From an uncultured Nioella sp. (GTDB lineage: Bacteria > Pseudomonadota > Alphaproteobacteria > Rhodobacterales > Rhodobacteraceae), in assembly GCA_947495575.1 (NCBI GenBank), contig CANLZL010000002.1:248001-312000 (forward strand): a stretch of 64,000 nt of DNA, read 5' to 3'. The notes under the pieces were generated by a model. The model searched no databases and was not told the origin of the DNA. It was given only the letters and a program-made list of their open reading frames with translations. The position numbers and the translations under genes were made by a program. Below are positions 43,506 to 52,458 of the stretch, piece after piece. How positions within the stretch are numbered: the first letter of the stretch is position 1; every line of letters begins with the position of its first letter.

Positions 43506-45455
43506 TTAACCGGCAACGCCCAATGGCAACCATACGCTCATCGTGTTGTCATCGCGGTTGTTCCATCCGTAGTAGGGGATCAGGGTTGTTTCCACTGTTC
43601 CGCCCTGCCCGTCTGCCAACGGAAGGTACAATTCCTTCGACGCCCAACCGGGACGTGTTTGCAGCGTGACATCCAGCAACGTCATCCCAGCAAAAAGGCC
43701 ATCACCTTTGCGTGGCGTGAACCTGGCTGTCGATGGCAGAATGACATCTTCGATTGTAACGCCAGCCGGCAAGTCCGCGCCTTCAAGGCAATAGACCATC
43801 GGCCCCACCACGACGGCGGCCTGGTTTCGGATTTCCTCGATGTCCGGTTTGCCAATCACGATCTGCGGCTCCATTGGCAGCGACACCTCGATCCGGTCCC
43901 CATCCGACCAGACGCGTGACAGGGTTTCGTAACGCGGAACGTCGCCTGAAAGCGCAATGGTGTCGCCATTGATTTTGAGCGTGGCCGCGCCGGCCCATCC
44001 CGGAATACGCAGATTGATCGCATGTTCACCGGCTGGAGCTTTGGTAACCGTTAGGGAGACATCGCCGGCCCAAGGGAAATCGGATGTCTGATCAAGGATG
44101 ATTTCCTGATCCCCCTGCCCTGTGACCAAACGGTTCGAGCCAAAAAGATGCACCCAGGTCTGACCTTCAGAGGCAGAATATGCCCAACGATGCAGGCCCG
44201 CCAACGTACGCGTCACCTGCGGCGGACAGCAATAGCACGACCATCGGGTCCAACGGCGCGGGCTGTCATTATTTCCGATGAAATGCTTGTCTCCGTTGAA
44301 GCGCAGCGGGTTAGAATAGGTGAAATGCGAACCGCTCAGCGAGACGCCGGACAGCCCGGTATTGTACATCACGCGCTCAATTACATCGGCATAGCGTGCA
44401 TCGCCGGTCAATTGCAGCATCCGCCACGACCACATCGCTTTCGAGATATTGCCGCAAGTTTCATTATAGGCGGTGTCATTGGGCAGTTGATAGGGACGGC
44501 CATAAGCCTCTGACACGGCCTCATACCTGGGATGACTGCGCTCAGAACTGCCCTTGTGCAGCGCACCAACCCCACCGGTGATGTACATTTTGCGATATGT
44601 CGAATCCTCCCAGATACGAGTGATCGCATCCATCAGGGCGGTTTCGCCGGATTCCATTACGATATCTGCAGCTCCAGCCCAAAGGTAAGGGCCAGTCACA
44701 GCGTGCCCCACGGCCTCGTTTTCCTCCAGAATCGGCACCCGCATCTGGCTTTGGTCGCCGTTGTTTCCGGGCATGTCAGGATGAGCGCCACGGTTCTCTA
44801 CAAAGATGCGGGCCAGTTCGAGGTAATTCGCATTGCCGGTTTCGCGAAACAGCTCAACCAATCCCATGATCTGCGAGGGGTTGAAGCCAAAGCGCGCCTT
44901 GTCCGGATCGCGTGAAATGAAGGTCTCATACAAGTAATCAGCCGCGCGAATCGCCACGTTCAGGGCCGTGGATTTTCCGGTCACCTGGTGGTGGAGAACA
45001 CCAAATGTGAAAAGGTGACCAAAATTATAGATCTCGTGATGCTCGATATCTGTCCAGCGATTGCGGGATTTTGAGTTGGTAATATGGGTGTTGAGATAGC
45101 CATCAGGTTCTTGGGCTGCGGCGATCTCTTCGACCATCTCATCGATCCTGCGCAGAAGGGCCGGGTCTTCCTCTGCCTCGACCAGCAAGAGCATCGTCTC
45201 TATGGTTTTGTAGCAATCCCCGTCGCTCCACCAGCGACCATGGAAATCATCGCGGCCTTCCCTGACCGCGCGGAAATTCCCAAAATATGTTGCGTTCTCA
45301 GGGTCTTCCAAAGCATCCAGTACACTTTGCAAGGAAACGTCGCGCACCATGTGTTGCTTTTCCTGCCAAAACCCGCCGGTCCAGGTGACTGCCTGATTAT
45401 GGACTGCCCGCAATTTCGCATGAGGGCTGAACTCTGATTTCGAGTGTTGGGTCAC
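43506..45455 (-). CDS. GH127-type beta-L-arabinofuranosidase
   Basis: A 649-residue (alpha/alpha)6-barrel glycosidase. The N-terminal VTWTGGFWQEK, NFGHLFTFGVLHHQ, TAYNETCGN and SCYCCPPQVTRTLAGL match the DUF1680/GH127 family. The Zn-Cys site of the Bifidobacterium beta-L-arabinofuranosidase maps to the Glu and Cys of NETCGN and the paired Cys of CCPP, all retained. A C-terminal beta-sandwich (INLRIPGWAGAATLKINGD) follows. No signal peptide is seen, so cleavage is intracellular after uptake. GTG 45455 behind AAGGAGAGA is the likely start; the frame reaches 45494. Divergent from the binding-protein gene 2. Confidence 0.88.
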   Translation of the reverse strand: MTQHSKSEFSPHAKLRAVHNQAVTWTGGFWQEKQHMVRDVSLQSVLDALEDPENATYFGNFRAVREGRDDFHGRWWSDGDCYKTIETMLLLVEAEEDPALLRRIDEMVEEIAAAQEPDGYLNTHITNSKSRNRWTDIEHHEIYNFGHLFTFGVLHHQVTGKSTALNVAIRAADYLYETFISRDPDKARFGFNPSQIMGLVELFRETGNANYLELARIFVENRGAHPDMPGNNGDQSQMRVPILEENEAVGHAVTGPYLWAGAADIVMESGETALMDAITRIWEDSTYRKMYITGGVGALHKGSSERSHPRYEAVSEAYGRPYQLPNDTAYNETCGNISKAMWSWRMLQLTGDARYADVIERVMYNTGLSGVSLSGSHFTYSNPLRFNGDKHFIGNNDSPRRWTRWSCYCCPPQVTRTLAGLHRWAYSASEGQTWVHLFGSNRLVTGQGDQEIILDQTSDFPWAGDVSLTVTKAPAGEHAINLRIPGWAGAATLKINGDTIALSGDVPRYETLSRVWSDGDRIEVSLPMEPQIVIGKPDIEEIRNQAAVVVGPMVYCLEGADLPAGVTIEDVILPSTARFTPRKGDGLFAGMTLLDVTLQTRPGWASKELYLPLADGQGGTVETTLIPYYGWNNRDDNTMSVWLPLGVAG

Positions 45456-45570
45456 GTCTCTCTCCTTCGGTTTCATCAACGCTTTCGTCCGCACACTTAG
45501 AGCGGGAAATGGACTGGAACGGCTGCCGGCAAAAGAATCTGGATTTCACCGAAACAGTGCATATTTAGGT

Positions 45571-45634
45571 TTGACTACATTATTCATAATATGTTTAAAA
45601 TAAAAATCGACAGAATATGAACTGTTCGACAAAA
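45571..45634. promoter_or_regulatory. Promoter/operator region between GH127 and binding-protein gene 2
   Basis: A -35-like TTGACT at 45571 is followed by CATAATATG at 45585-45593, then TAAAAT-like sequence about 19 bp from the -35. TGTCGA cores read on the minus strand at 45603-45612 and 45625-45634. A palindrome inside the promoter spacer is a usual repressor site. Confidence 0.5.
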
Positions 45635-45661
45635 TTCAAAAAGGTACCAAGGGAGGAACCA

Positions 45662-46927
45662 ATGAAGAATTTTCTAATGCGAGCAACTGCGATTGCAGGC
45701 GTCGCCATGCCGATGGCAATGGCAACGGCTCCTGTAAGTGCAGATGGGGTCGTAAACCTGTTTCACCGCTCGGCGGCTGAATCAGCGCGCGAACCGCGCA
45801 TGGCCATGTGGAACCACTGCGCCGATCAGCTCGGTATCGAGATCATTGAAAACTTCTCGCCGCCTGAGCAGTATGAAGTGCAGTTGCCGGTTCAGCTGTC
45901 CAGCTCGACCCCGCCAGACATCTATGCCCTCTGGGCAGGTGGACGTGCCCAGTTCCAGGCTGAGACTGGTGTAATCCATCCGCTTGAAGCAATTTGGGAC
46001 GATGTGCGGAACAATTTCCCCGCCGGCATCCAAGCCACCAGCACCGAGCCTGATGGCAATGTCTATGTCATGCCAACCACGTTCCAGCCGAACGTCTTCT
46101 GGTACAACGTAGCCATCTTTGAAGAAAACGGACTGGAAGCCCCTGAGACATGGGATGAGCTCCTCGTTGTTGCTGAAACCCTGCAGGAAGCAGGCGTCAC
46201 CCCCTTTGCCTTGGGCGCAAGCTCTGGCTGGGAGCCACTGTTCTGGTTTGACTACATGATCCTCCGTGTAGCTGGATCCGAATTCCGCAACGGTCTGATG
46301 GCGGGTACGGAAAGCTACCTTGACCCGCAGGTCATCGAAGCCATGCAGCTTTGGGGCAGCTTGCTTGAAGAGGGATATTTCCTCGACGGCTTCTCCTCGA
46401 TGGGCTGGCGCGAAATGGCCACAAACGTGATGAATGGCGAAGCCGCCATGGAAATCATGGGGCCATGGACCGCAGGCAACTTTATCCGCTCCGGTTGGGA
46501 GCCTGGTGTCGATTTCGCCACGTTCAACTTCCCCAATATCAACCCTGATATTCCGGATGCTGTAGAAGGCGCCGTGGAAGGCTGGGCAGCAAGTGGCGCC
46601 GGTGAAAACACCGAAAACGCCCTTGCGATGCTGGCTTGTATCTCTGAGCGTGAACCTCAGGAACAGTTCGCCACCATTGCACAGCGCCCATCGACCAATG
46701 TCGATATTCCGGTCACTATCTATGAACCTGCTTCGATCCAGCCGATCATCCAGAGTTTCTATGATATGCTGGACGCGCCGTTCCACCAAAACCTTGAGCT
46801 GGCAACCCATCCCGGTGTGACCGAAGTCGCCAAGCGCGAATTCCCACGCTTCCTGGTCTTCCCTGATCAGTACATGGATGTTCTCGAACGTCTCGAAGAA
46901 CGCCGCCTGGATGTCTTTGGTGGATAA
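45662..46927 (+). CDS. Sugar ABC transporter substrate-binding protein 2
   Basis: A periplasmic CUT1-type solute-binding protein of 421 residues. The signal peptide covers residues 1-23 (ending TAPVSAD), and GGGAGGAACC precedes the ATG. The fold features (PPDIYALWAGGRAQFQ, PETWDELLVVAETLQEAGVTPF, AAMEIMGPW) fit oligosaccharide-binding proteins. It heads the importer operon: binding protein, two permeases, ATPase. It is clearly paralogous to the orphan binding protein at 34441-35718. Confidence 0.9.
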   Translation: MKNFLMRATAIAGVAMPMAMATAPVSADGVVNLFHRSAAESAREPRMAMWNHCADQLGIEIIENFSPPEQYEVQLPVQLSSSTPPDIYALWAGGRAQFQAETGVIHPLEAIWDDVRNNFPAGIQATSTEPDGNVYVMPTTFQPNVFWYNVAIFEENGLEAPETWDELLVVAETLQEAGVTPFALGASSGWEPLFWFDYMILRVAGSEFRNGLMAGTESYLDPQVIEAMQLWGSLLEEGYFLDGFSSMGWREMATNVMNGEAAMEIMGPWTAGNFIRSGWEPGVDFATFNFPNINPDIPDAVEGAVEGWAASGAGENTENALAMLACISEREPQEQFATIAQRPSTNVDIPVTIYEPASIQPIIQSFYDMLDAPFHQNLELATHPGVTEVAKREFPRFLVFPDQYMDVLERLEERRLDVFGG

Positions 46928-46948
46928 GACCTAGACGATGACAAAAAA

Positions 46949-46976
46949 GACGATGCGCAGTTCGCTGCGCATCGTC
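46949..46976 (+). other. Perfect 12-bp hairpin with TTCG loop after the binding-protein gene
   Basis: GACGATGCGCAG pairs exactly with CTGCGCATCGTC around TTCG, an extra-stable tetraloop, 21 bp after the stop. No T run follows. It is probably an mRNA-stabilising intercistronic element raising binding-protein levels over the permeases. The 193-bp gap to the permease has no gene. Confidence 0.7.
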
Positions 46977-47120
46977 ACATTCACAAGTAGCCGCCCCTGG
47001 CGGCCGCGACTTAAGCCGCCAAACCGACATGTCGATTGACCCGTAAGGGGATCTTCTAATGGCAGCTTTGGGGGGAGAGCGGGAAACCGCAAATCTAATT
47101 GATTATGAGGAGGTTGGACG

Positions 47121-47996
47121 TTGAACGCTCGGTATGTACCCTGGCTGTTTCTAATGCCCGCTATCGTGATCTATGGCTTCTTCGGAGCCATACCGATCTT
47201 TCAGACATTCTACATCAGCATGACCGACCAGGTGGGCGTGGCCGCACCGGGTGAGTTCATCGGGCTGAACAACTACATCGACCTTCTATCGGACGACTAC
47301 TTTCTAAACTCCCTGAAAAACACAGGGATCTGGGTGGCTTGCTTTTTGTTTGTCCCCAACACTTTGGCGATCATCATCGCCTTGCTGGTCAAACGCACTT
47401 TCTGGGGTGCAAGCCTGATCAAGACCGTGTTCTTTATGCCGCTTGCGCTGTCTTTCGCGATTGTGGGCGTGATCTGGGCATGGATTTATGAACCTGGCGT
47501 TGGCCTGCTCGACCAATTGCTGACTCTCGTTGGCCTCGATTTCCTGATTGTTGAATGGCTGGGGCCGCATGCCGGCAACTTCTCGGTCATCGCAGCCGCG
47601 GCTTGGCGCCAGGTGGCCTTCGCAACGGTTGTCTTCCTCGCTGGCCTGTCGGCCATTCCCCAAGAGCTGATCGAAGCGGCCAAAGTTGATGGTGGCACAC
47701 GCCGCCAGATCTTCTTCCGCGTCACCCTGCCCTTGCTGAAACCGGCAACAACCATCGCCGTATCCTCAGCCCTGATCCAAGCGCTTTTGGCGACGGAGAT
47801 CGTTCTGACGATGACGCGCGGCGGCCCCTTCGGCACAACCGAAGTCGTGGGATACCGCATGTATATGGAAACCTTCTGGAACTACAAATTCGGCTATGGA
47901 GCCTCGATCGGTGTGGTCGTGACGCTTATGACCGCAACGCTTGTTGTTCCTTATGTCCGCCGCATGGCGAAAGCCCAAGAACGGGAATGGGGTTAA
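47121..47996 (+). CDS. Sugar ABC transporter permease 1 (MalF/UgpA type)
   Basis: A 291-residue inner-membrane protein with six hydrophobic segments. WLFLMPAIVIYGFFGAIPIFQTFYISM begins it, and the ATPase-contact EAA loop is ELIEAAKVDGGTRRQIFFRVTLPLLKP. The start is TTG, placed 7 bp after a strong GAGGAGG at 47107. It works with the following permease and the ATPase at 48927. Confidence 0.9.
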   Translation: MNARYVPWLFLMPAIVIYGFFGAIPIFQTFYISMTDQVGVAAPGEFIGLNNYIDLLSDDYFLNSLKNTGIWVACFLFVPNTLAIIIALLVKRTFWGASLIKTVFFMPLALSFAIVGVIWAWIYEPGVGLLDQLLTLVGLDFLIVEWLGPHAGNFSVIAAAAWRQVAFATVVFLAGLSAIPQELIEAAKVDGGTRRQIFFRVTLPLLKPATTIAVSSALIQALLATEIVLTMTRGGPFGTTEVVGYRMYMETFWNYKFGYGASIGVVVTLMTATLVVPYVRRMAKAQEREWG

Positions 47997-48000
47997 GCCG

Positions 48001-48891
48001 ATGGCACATACAGAAATCAATACAATGACACCGCGTCGGGACGCTCAAACGACAACTTTCTTTGAGCGTTACGAAGAACCAATGGCGCGCAGCCTGCAAG
48101 TCGCACTTCTGCTGTTCTTGGCGCTGATCTTCTTCCTGCCCATTGGCGGGACGCTGCTGACATCCATTCGAACCATTCCGGACATCACTCAAAATGGTGC
48201 CTGGGCAATGCCAGAAAGCTATCAGTGGGAAAACCTCAGTACGGCATTCTTTCAGATGCTTCCTTATCTGAAGGCCTCGGTGATCATCACCCTGCCGTCT
48301 GTGTTCGGGACGCTTCTGGTGGCCACAATGGCAGGCTACTCGCTTAGCCGGATGCGGTTTCGCGGACGGATCTGGATGTTCCTCATCATCGTTTCGCTCA
48401 GCTTCGTGCCCGTGCATACCCAGCTGATCCCGGTCTTTCGTTTGATGAGCAATATCGGCCTGCACGATACGTTCCTGGCCCAGATCATCGTTCACATCAT
48501 GCGCCACATTCCCTTTGCTGTTCTGATCATGACGAACTTCTTCAACACGGTTCCCGGTGAACTGCGTGAAGCTGCCCGGATCGACGGCGCCAATGAATGG
48601 AAGATCTTTCAGAAGATCTATGTCCCTGTGGCACGCCCTGCCATCTCGGCCTTGATCGTGCTGGAATTTACATGGATTTGGAATGACCTGCTCTGGGGTC
48701 TGGTCCTGACCCAAGGGGCTGACAGACGCCCCGTAACGGTCGGTATCCTGTCCTTCCAGGGTGAATATGAGATCGCCTATAACATGGTCGCCTCGGGCGC
48801 TGTGATCGCAGCGATCCCAACACTGGCCGTATTCCTGATTTTCCAGAAACACTTCATCCGCGGGATGACAATGGGGTCGGTCAAGGGCTGA
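48001..48891 (+). CDS. Sugar ABC transporter permease 2 (MalG/UgpE type)
   Basis: A 296-residue inner-membrane permease with six hydrophobic segments after a hydrophilic N-terminus of about 35 residues. The EAA loop is ELREAARIDGANEWKIFQKIYVPVARPAI. TMAGYSLSRMRFRG and FTWIWNDLLWGLVLTQG are typical of MalG-type proteins. Starts 4 bp after the permease 1 stop. Confidence 0.91.
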   Translation: MAHTEINTMTPRRDAQTTTFFERYEEPMARSLQVALLLFLALIFFLPIGGTLLTSIRTIPDITQNGAWAMPESYQWENLSTAFFQMLPYLKASVIITLPSVFGTLLVATMAGYSLSRMRFRGRIWMFLIIVSLSFVPVHTQLIPVFRLMSNIGLHDTFLAQIIVHIMRHIPFAVLIMTNFFNTVPGELREAARIDGANEWKIFQKIYVPVARPAISALIVLEFTWIWNDLLWGLVLTQGADRRPVTVGILSFQGEYEIAYNMVASGAVIAAIPTLAVFLIFQKHFIRGMTMGSVKG

Positions 48892-48926
48892 GGCCCGACC
48901 ACCCTCCTCATTAAGGAGTTAATAAA

Positions 48927-50003
48927 ATGGCAGATGTAGCTATCAAAGAAGTGCACAAGCACTATGGCGCGGTCGAGGCCCTGAAGGGGATCGATATCGA
49001 GATTGACACAGGCGAATTCGTAGCGCTGGTTGGCCCGTCGGGTTGTGGCAAGACCACCCTCTTGCGGATGATCGCAGGGCTTGAGGATATCACCGCAGGC
49101 GATATCGAAATTGCCGGCCGGGTCGTAAATGACCTTCAGCCAAAGGCCCGTGATATCGCGATGGTATTCCAGAACTATGCGCTTTATCCGCATATGAAAG
49201 TTAAGGACAACATGTCCTTCTCGATGCAACTTGCCGGCGCCCCTAAGGATGAGATCAAGCAAAAGGTCGAAGAGGCCGCGCGCATCCTGAACCTGTCGGA
49301 TTACCTTGAGCGTTTCCCGCGCGAACTTTCCGGCGGTCAACGTCAGCGTGTTGCTATGGGCCGCGCGATTGTGCGGAACCCCAAGGTTTTCCTGTTCGAT
49401 GAGCCGCTGTCGAACCTTGACGCAAAACTGCGCGTTTCCATGCGGGCCGAGATCAAATCGCTGCACCAGCGCCTTGGCACCACCGCCGTATATGTGACCC
49501 ACGACCAAATCGAAGCGATGACAATGGCCGACAAGATCGTGGTCATGAGCAACGGCCGGGTTGAGCAGATCGGAACCCCCTTGGAGCTTTATGACGAACC
49601 GCAAAACCTGTTTGTCGCGGCCTTTATTGGCTCGCCTTCAATGAACCTTTTGGACGCGAAAGTGGTCGATGGCGGCTTCCAGGTGGCGGACCAACCACTG
49701 ATCGCATCGGGCCCGACCGATTGGCTGGACAACGGTCGTGATGTTGTGGTCGGGGTACGCCCGGATAACTTTGCCCTGCGCGAAACCGGCTTGGCGATCG
49801 ATGTCACAGTGACCGAGCCGACAGGTGCGGAAACGCAAGTGGCCGGACATATCGCGGGCACGCCAGTGACCTGCTTGTTCCGCGAACGGGTCGAGGGCCG
49901 CTATGGCGACGTTCTTAAGGTCGTGCCCAATGGTCCGCTTCATGTGTTTGACAAGCTGACCGGACAGCGTCTTGGCACCGCGCAAGCGGCGTCCGTGAAC
50001 TGA
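48927..50003 (+). CDS. Sugar ABC transporter ATP-binding protein (UgpC/MsmX type)
   Basis: A 358-residue ATPase powering the two permeases. Walker A is GPSGCGKTT, the Q-loop is VFQNYALYPHM, the signature is LSGGQRQRVAMGRAI, Walker B is VFLFDEPLSNLDAKLR, and the switch is VTHDQIEAMTMADKI. The C-terminal third is the TOBE/OB regulatory domain of MalK-type proteins (VVVGVRPDNFALRETG). AAGGAG precedes the ATG. Confidence 0.94.
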   Translation: MADVAIKEVHKHYGAVEALKGIDIEIDTGEFVALVGPSGCGKTTLLRMIAGLEDITAGDIEIAGRVVNDLQPKARDIAMVFQNYALYPHMKVKDNMSFSMQLAGAPKDEIKQKVEEAARILNLSDYLERFPRELSGGQRQRVAMGRAIVRNPKVFLFDEPLSNLDAKLRVSMRAEIKSLHQRLGTTAVYVTHDQIEAMTMADKIVVMSNGRVEQIGTPLELYDEPQNLFVAAFIGSPSMNLLDAKVVDGGFQVADQPLIASGPTDWLDNGRDVVVGVRPDNFALRETGLAIDVTVTEPTGAETQVAGHIAGTPVTCLFRERVEGRYGDVLKVVPNGPLHVFDKLTGQRLGTAQAASVN

Positions 50004-50032
50004 ACAGGCATAGCAAACACGGAAAAGACCTC

Positions 50033-50986
50033 ATGTCGATGACGACAGAGATGACACTTCCTCCTGGATCGGCGTTCCGCATGGGCGCCGGTCTGGTCGT
50101 TTGTGCGGGGTGTATGTTTGCTTCGCAGGACGCCATTGCAAAACACCTGACTGCGGATCATTCCCCATTTCAGGTGGCATGGTTGCGATTTGCGTTGCAT
50201 GCCGTTCTGGTCGGGATCTGGCTGCATCTACGTGGCCATCACAGGTATCTGCGAACCAGCCGTTTACCGTTGCAACTCGCGCGCGCCACAGCCCTGCTGG
50301 CGGTCAGCCTGTCAATGTATTGGGCGGTTTCACTAATCCCTTTGGCGCAAGCGACGGTGATCCAATTCCTGAGCCCCATAATTGTGACGCTGCTTTCGGT
50401 TGCTTTCCTGGGCGAACGCATTGGCTGGCGCCGGGTTTTGGCCATTTCGGCTGGCTTTATTGGGGTCGTAGTTGTCATGGCACCCGAGATTGGCGCCCTG
50501 AGCTATGCCATGCTTTGGCCGCTAATAACGGCATTCTGCCTGGCGATCTTTGTTTTGTTGACCCGCCAGCTATCCGACCCCGCCGAGGCACTGCCTGCAT
50601 TTGGCTTGATGCCATTGATCTGTGCCGTGCTTCTTCTACCGTCTCTACCGTTTGTCTGGAGCGCGATCTCAATCGAAAACATCCCCTTGATCCTTTTGAT
50701 GGGCCTTTGCGGAACTGCTGCGCATATCTTTCTGCAATATGGGCTTCAAATTGCATCCGCCTCGACAATGGCCCCATTCCTATACGCTCAAGTCATTTGG
50801 GCCGCGGGCCTCAGTATCTTGATTTTCGAAGACATCCTGACAATTAGCTTTTTCTTTGGCGCCGCAGTTATCATCAGCAGCGGCGTTGCCATTTGGTGGT
50901 TGGAGCATCATGCCCGCCGCCGCCCTTCATCCCCCCAAGGAGTGCCCCCACATGACACAGAAAAATATCGTTCTCTTCGTAACTGA
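50033..50986 (+). CDS. EamA/DMT-superfamily transporter 1
   Basis: An inner-membrane protein of 317 residues with ten predicted hydrophobic helices in two EamA repeats (CMFASQDAIAKHLTADHSPFQVAWLRFA and VIQFLSPIIVTLLSVAFLGERIGWRR). DMT proteins export small metabolites. The substrate is unknown, but the position 29 bp after the sugar ATPase suggests a by-product of the catabolic pathway. A paralogue lies at 53372-54265, sharing FLQYGL/SLQFGL and the GVVVV motif. Its 3' end overlaps the sulfatase start in another frame. Confidence 0.85.
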   Translation: MSMTTEMTLPPGSAFRMGAGLVVCAGCMFASQDAIAKHLTADHSPFQVAWLRFALHAVLVGIWLHLRGHHRYLRTSRLPLQLARATALLAVSLSMYWAVSLIPLAQATVIQFLSPIIVTLLSVAFLGERIGWRRVLAISAGFIGVVVVMAPEIGALSYAMLWPLITAFCLAIFVLLTRQLSDPAEALPAFGLMPLICAVLLLPSLPFVWSAISIENIPLILLMGLCGTAAHIFLQYGLQIASASTMAPFLYAQVIWAAGLSILIFEDILTISFFFGAAVIISSGVAIWWLEHHARRRPSSPQGVPPHDTEKYRSLRN

Positions 50987-52400
50987 CCAATGGCGGTGGG
51001 ACACGATCAACCAGCCCGGCAATCCAGCCAAGCTGCCGCATCTGCAGCAGTTCCGCAAAGAGGCGACGGGTTTTCCAAACGCCTTTACCTCTGTGCCGCT
51101 CTGCACGCCTGCGCGTGGCAGCCTGTTTACGGGGAAATGGCCACATCAAAATGGCACCATGGACAACGTGCAGGGTACATCGTTTTACCCGCACGGCAAA
51201 CTGCACCCTGATGAGCGCACCTATATGGAGCGGTTGATGGATGCCGGTTATGACGTGACCTTTATCGGAAAATGGCATTTGGGTGGTGGCACGCTGGTCG
51301 ATCGGGGGATCGAAGATACACAGCTTAGCGATGGCGGCACAACCAACCTGATGGGGATGTCTGACGATATCGAGTTTGCCGACCCCAAGCTTACGCCGTT
51401 TTATGGCACGGTCACGTCCGGCATACCCATGGACGAAAAGCGCGCAAATGTCGGCATCGACAGACTGGAAAGCTATGCCAAATCAGACAAACCATTCTGT
51501 CTGATCGTGTCGCTGCACGGGCCGCATTTCCCCCATAACGTCCCAGAAGAATGGGTTCGGCTTTATGATGATTTGCCCGACGACTACATGCCGGACAATT
51601 TCATCCCGCAGTTTACGGAAACCGGTAAACCGTTGGCACAGGGCGCGCATTACTGGCCTTGTCAGGACACGCGAGGCCTTACGCAAGAGGATTGGCGCCG
51701 AACGGCACAACACTATTGGGGGTTCTGTTCCTACATAGACGACATGTTCGGAAAATTCCGCAACAAGATGAAAGAGTTGGGCTTGGACGACAACACAGTA
51801 ACCGCCTTTACCGCCGATCACGGAGAGATGCTTGGCGCGCATGGTTGGTTCGACAAAGGCCCGTTCTTTTACGATGAGGTCATGCGCATTCCCATGATTG
51901 TGCGCGGCGCCTCAAACGATGTCGGGAAAGAGCGAGAAAACTTCGTAAGTTTCCGCGACATATTCCCAACATTGATCGAACAAGCGGGCGTGCCCGGCGT
52001 GTTGAGCGAAGACGAGACCGGACGCAGTTTCTGGTCCAGTGACAACGATCATATCTTTTATGGCTATGACGCTTATCAGGGCCGCCAATTCAAATTCAGA
52101 GGCGTGCGCAACGGCCGCTACAAATATGCATGGAGCCCACACGACATGGCCGAGCTATATGACCTGCAAGAAGATCCGCAAGAACGACGCAATCGGGCTG
52201 ATGACCCAGCATTGGATACAGTGCGCGAAGCCCTGCACGAACAGTTATTTGCATGGATGCGGTCAGAAAACGATGCGCTTGCATATGGTGTCTCTCAACT
52301 GCCGGTCGGCAGCTATATCGACGGGCGCAGCCGGACAGAACAACATGACCACGGGCACAACACCGCATTTGTCGGGCTGGCGGGTCAGAAAGCCCGGTAA
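50952..52400 (+). CDS. Type I sulfatase (Cys-type, arylsulfatase family)
   Basis: A 482-residue alkaline-phosphatase-superfamily hydrolase. VTDQWRWDTI opens the active site, and the formylglycine motif PLCTPARGSLFTG (C-x-P-x-R) is intact. FIGKWHLGGG, DDMFGKF, TADHGEMLGAHGWFDKGPFFYDEVMRIP and the acidic metal-site residues are present. It needs a formylglycine-generating enzyme encoded elsewhere. No signal peptide is visible, so it would act in the cytoplasm on an imported sulfated sugar. ATG 50952 lies behind AAGGAG within the EamA 3' end. A choline-sulfatase-like or glycan exo-sulfatase specificity cannot be separated by eye. Confidence 0.87.
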   Translation: MTQKNIVLFVTDQWRWDTINQPGNPAKLPHLQQFRKEATGFPNAFTSVPLCTPARGSLFTGKWPHQNGTMDNVQGTSFYPHGKLHPDERTYMERLMDAGYDVTFIGKWHLGGGTLVDRGIEDTQLSDGGTTNLMGMSDDIEFADPKLTPFYGTVTSGIPMDEKRANVGIDRLESYAKSDKPFCLIVSLHGPHFPHNVPEEWVRLYDDLPDDYMPDNFIPQFTETGKPLAQGAHYWPCQDTRGLTQEDWRRTAQHYWGFCSYIDDMFGKFRNKMKELGLDDNTVTAFTADHGEMLGAHGWFDKGPFFYDEVMRIPMIVRGASNDVGKERENFVSFRDIFPTLIEQAGVPGVLSEDETGRSFWSSDNDHIFYGYDAYQGRQFKFRGVRNGRYKYAWSPHDMAELYDLQEDPQERRNRADDPALDTVREALHEQLFAWMRSENDALAYGVSQLPVGSYIDGRSRTEQHDHGHNTAFVGLAGQKAR

Positions 52401-52415
52401 TGGGTAAAGTACTTC

Positions 52416-52450
52416 AAAAAGGGGGCGGCCTGTATCGTCAGGCCGCCCCC
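52416..52450 (-). terminator. Terminator of the second GntR gene
   Basis: A perfect 12-bp stem (52421-52432 with 52439-52450) and a 6-nt loop are followed on the minus strand by TTTTT (52420-52416). It may also slow transcription from the sulfatase side. Confidence 0.85.
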
Positions 52451-52458
52451 ACAAACCG

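Noticed and set aside
45782-46810. 342-residue minus-strand frame opposite binding-protein gene 2
   Set aside because: Shadow frame; the plus-strand protein has signal peptide, ribosome-binding site and a paralogue.
47926-48852. 308-residue minus-strand frame opposite the sugar permease
   Set aside because: Shadow of permease 2; His/Gln-rich translation without features.
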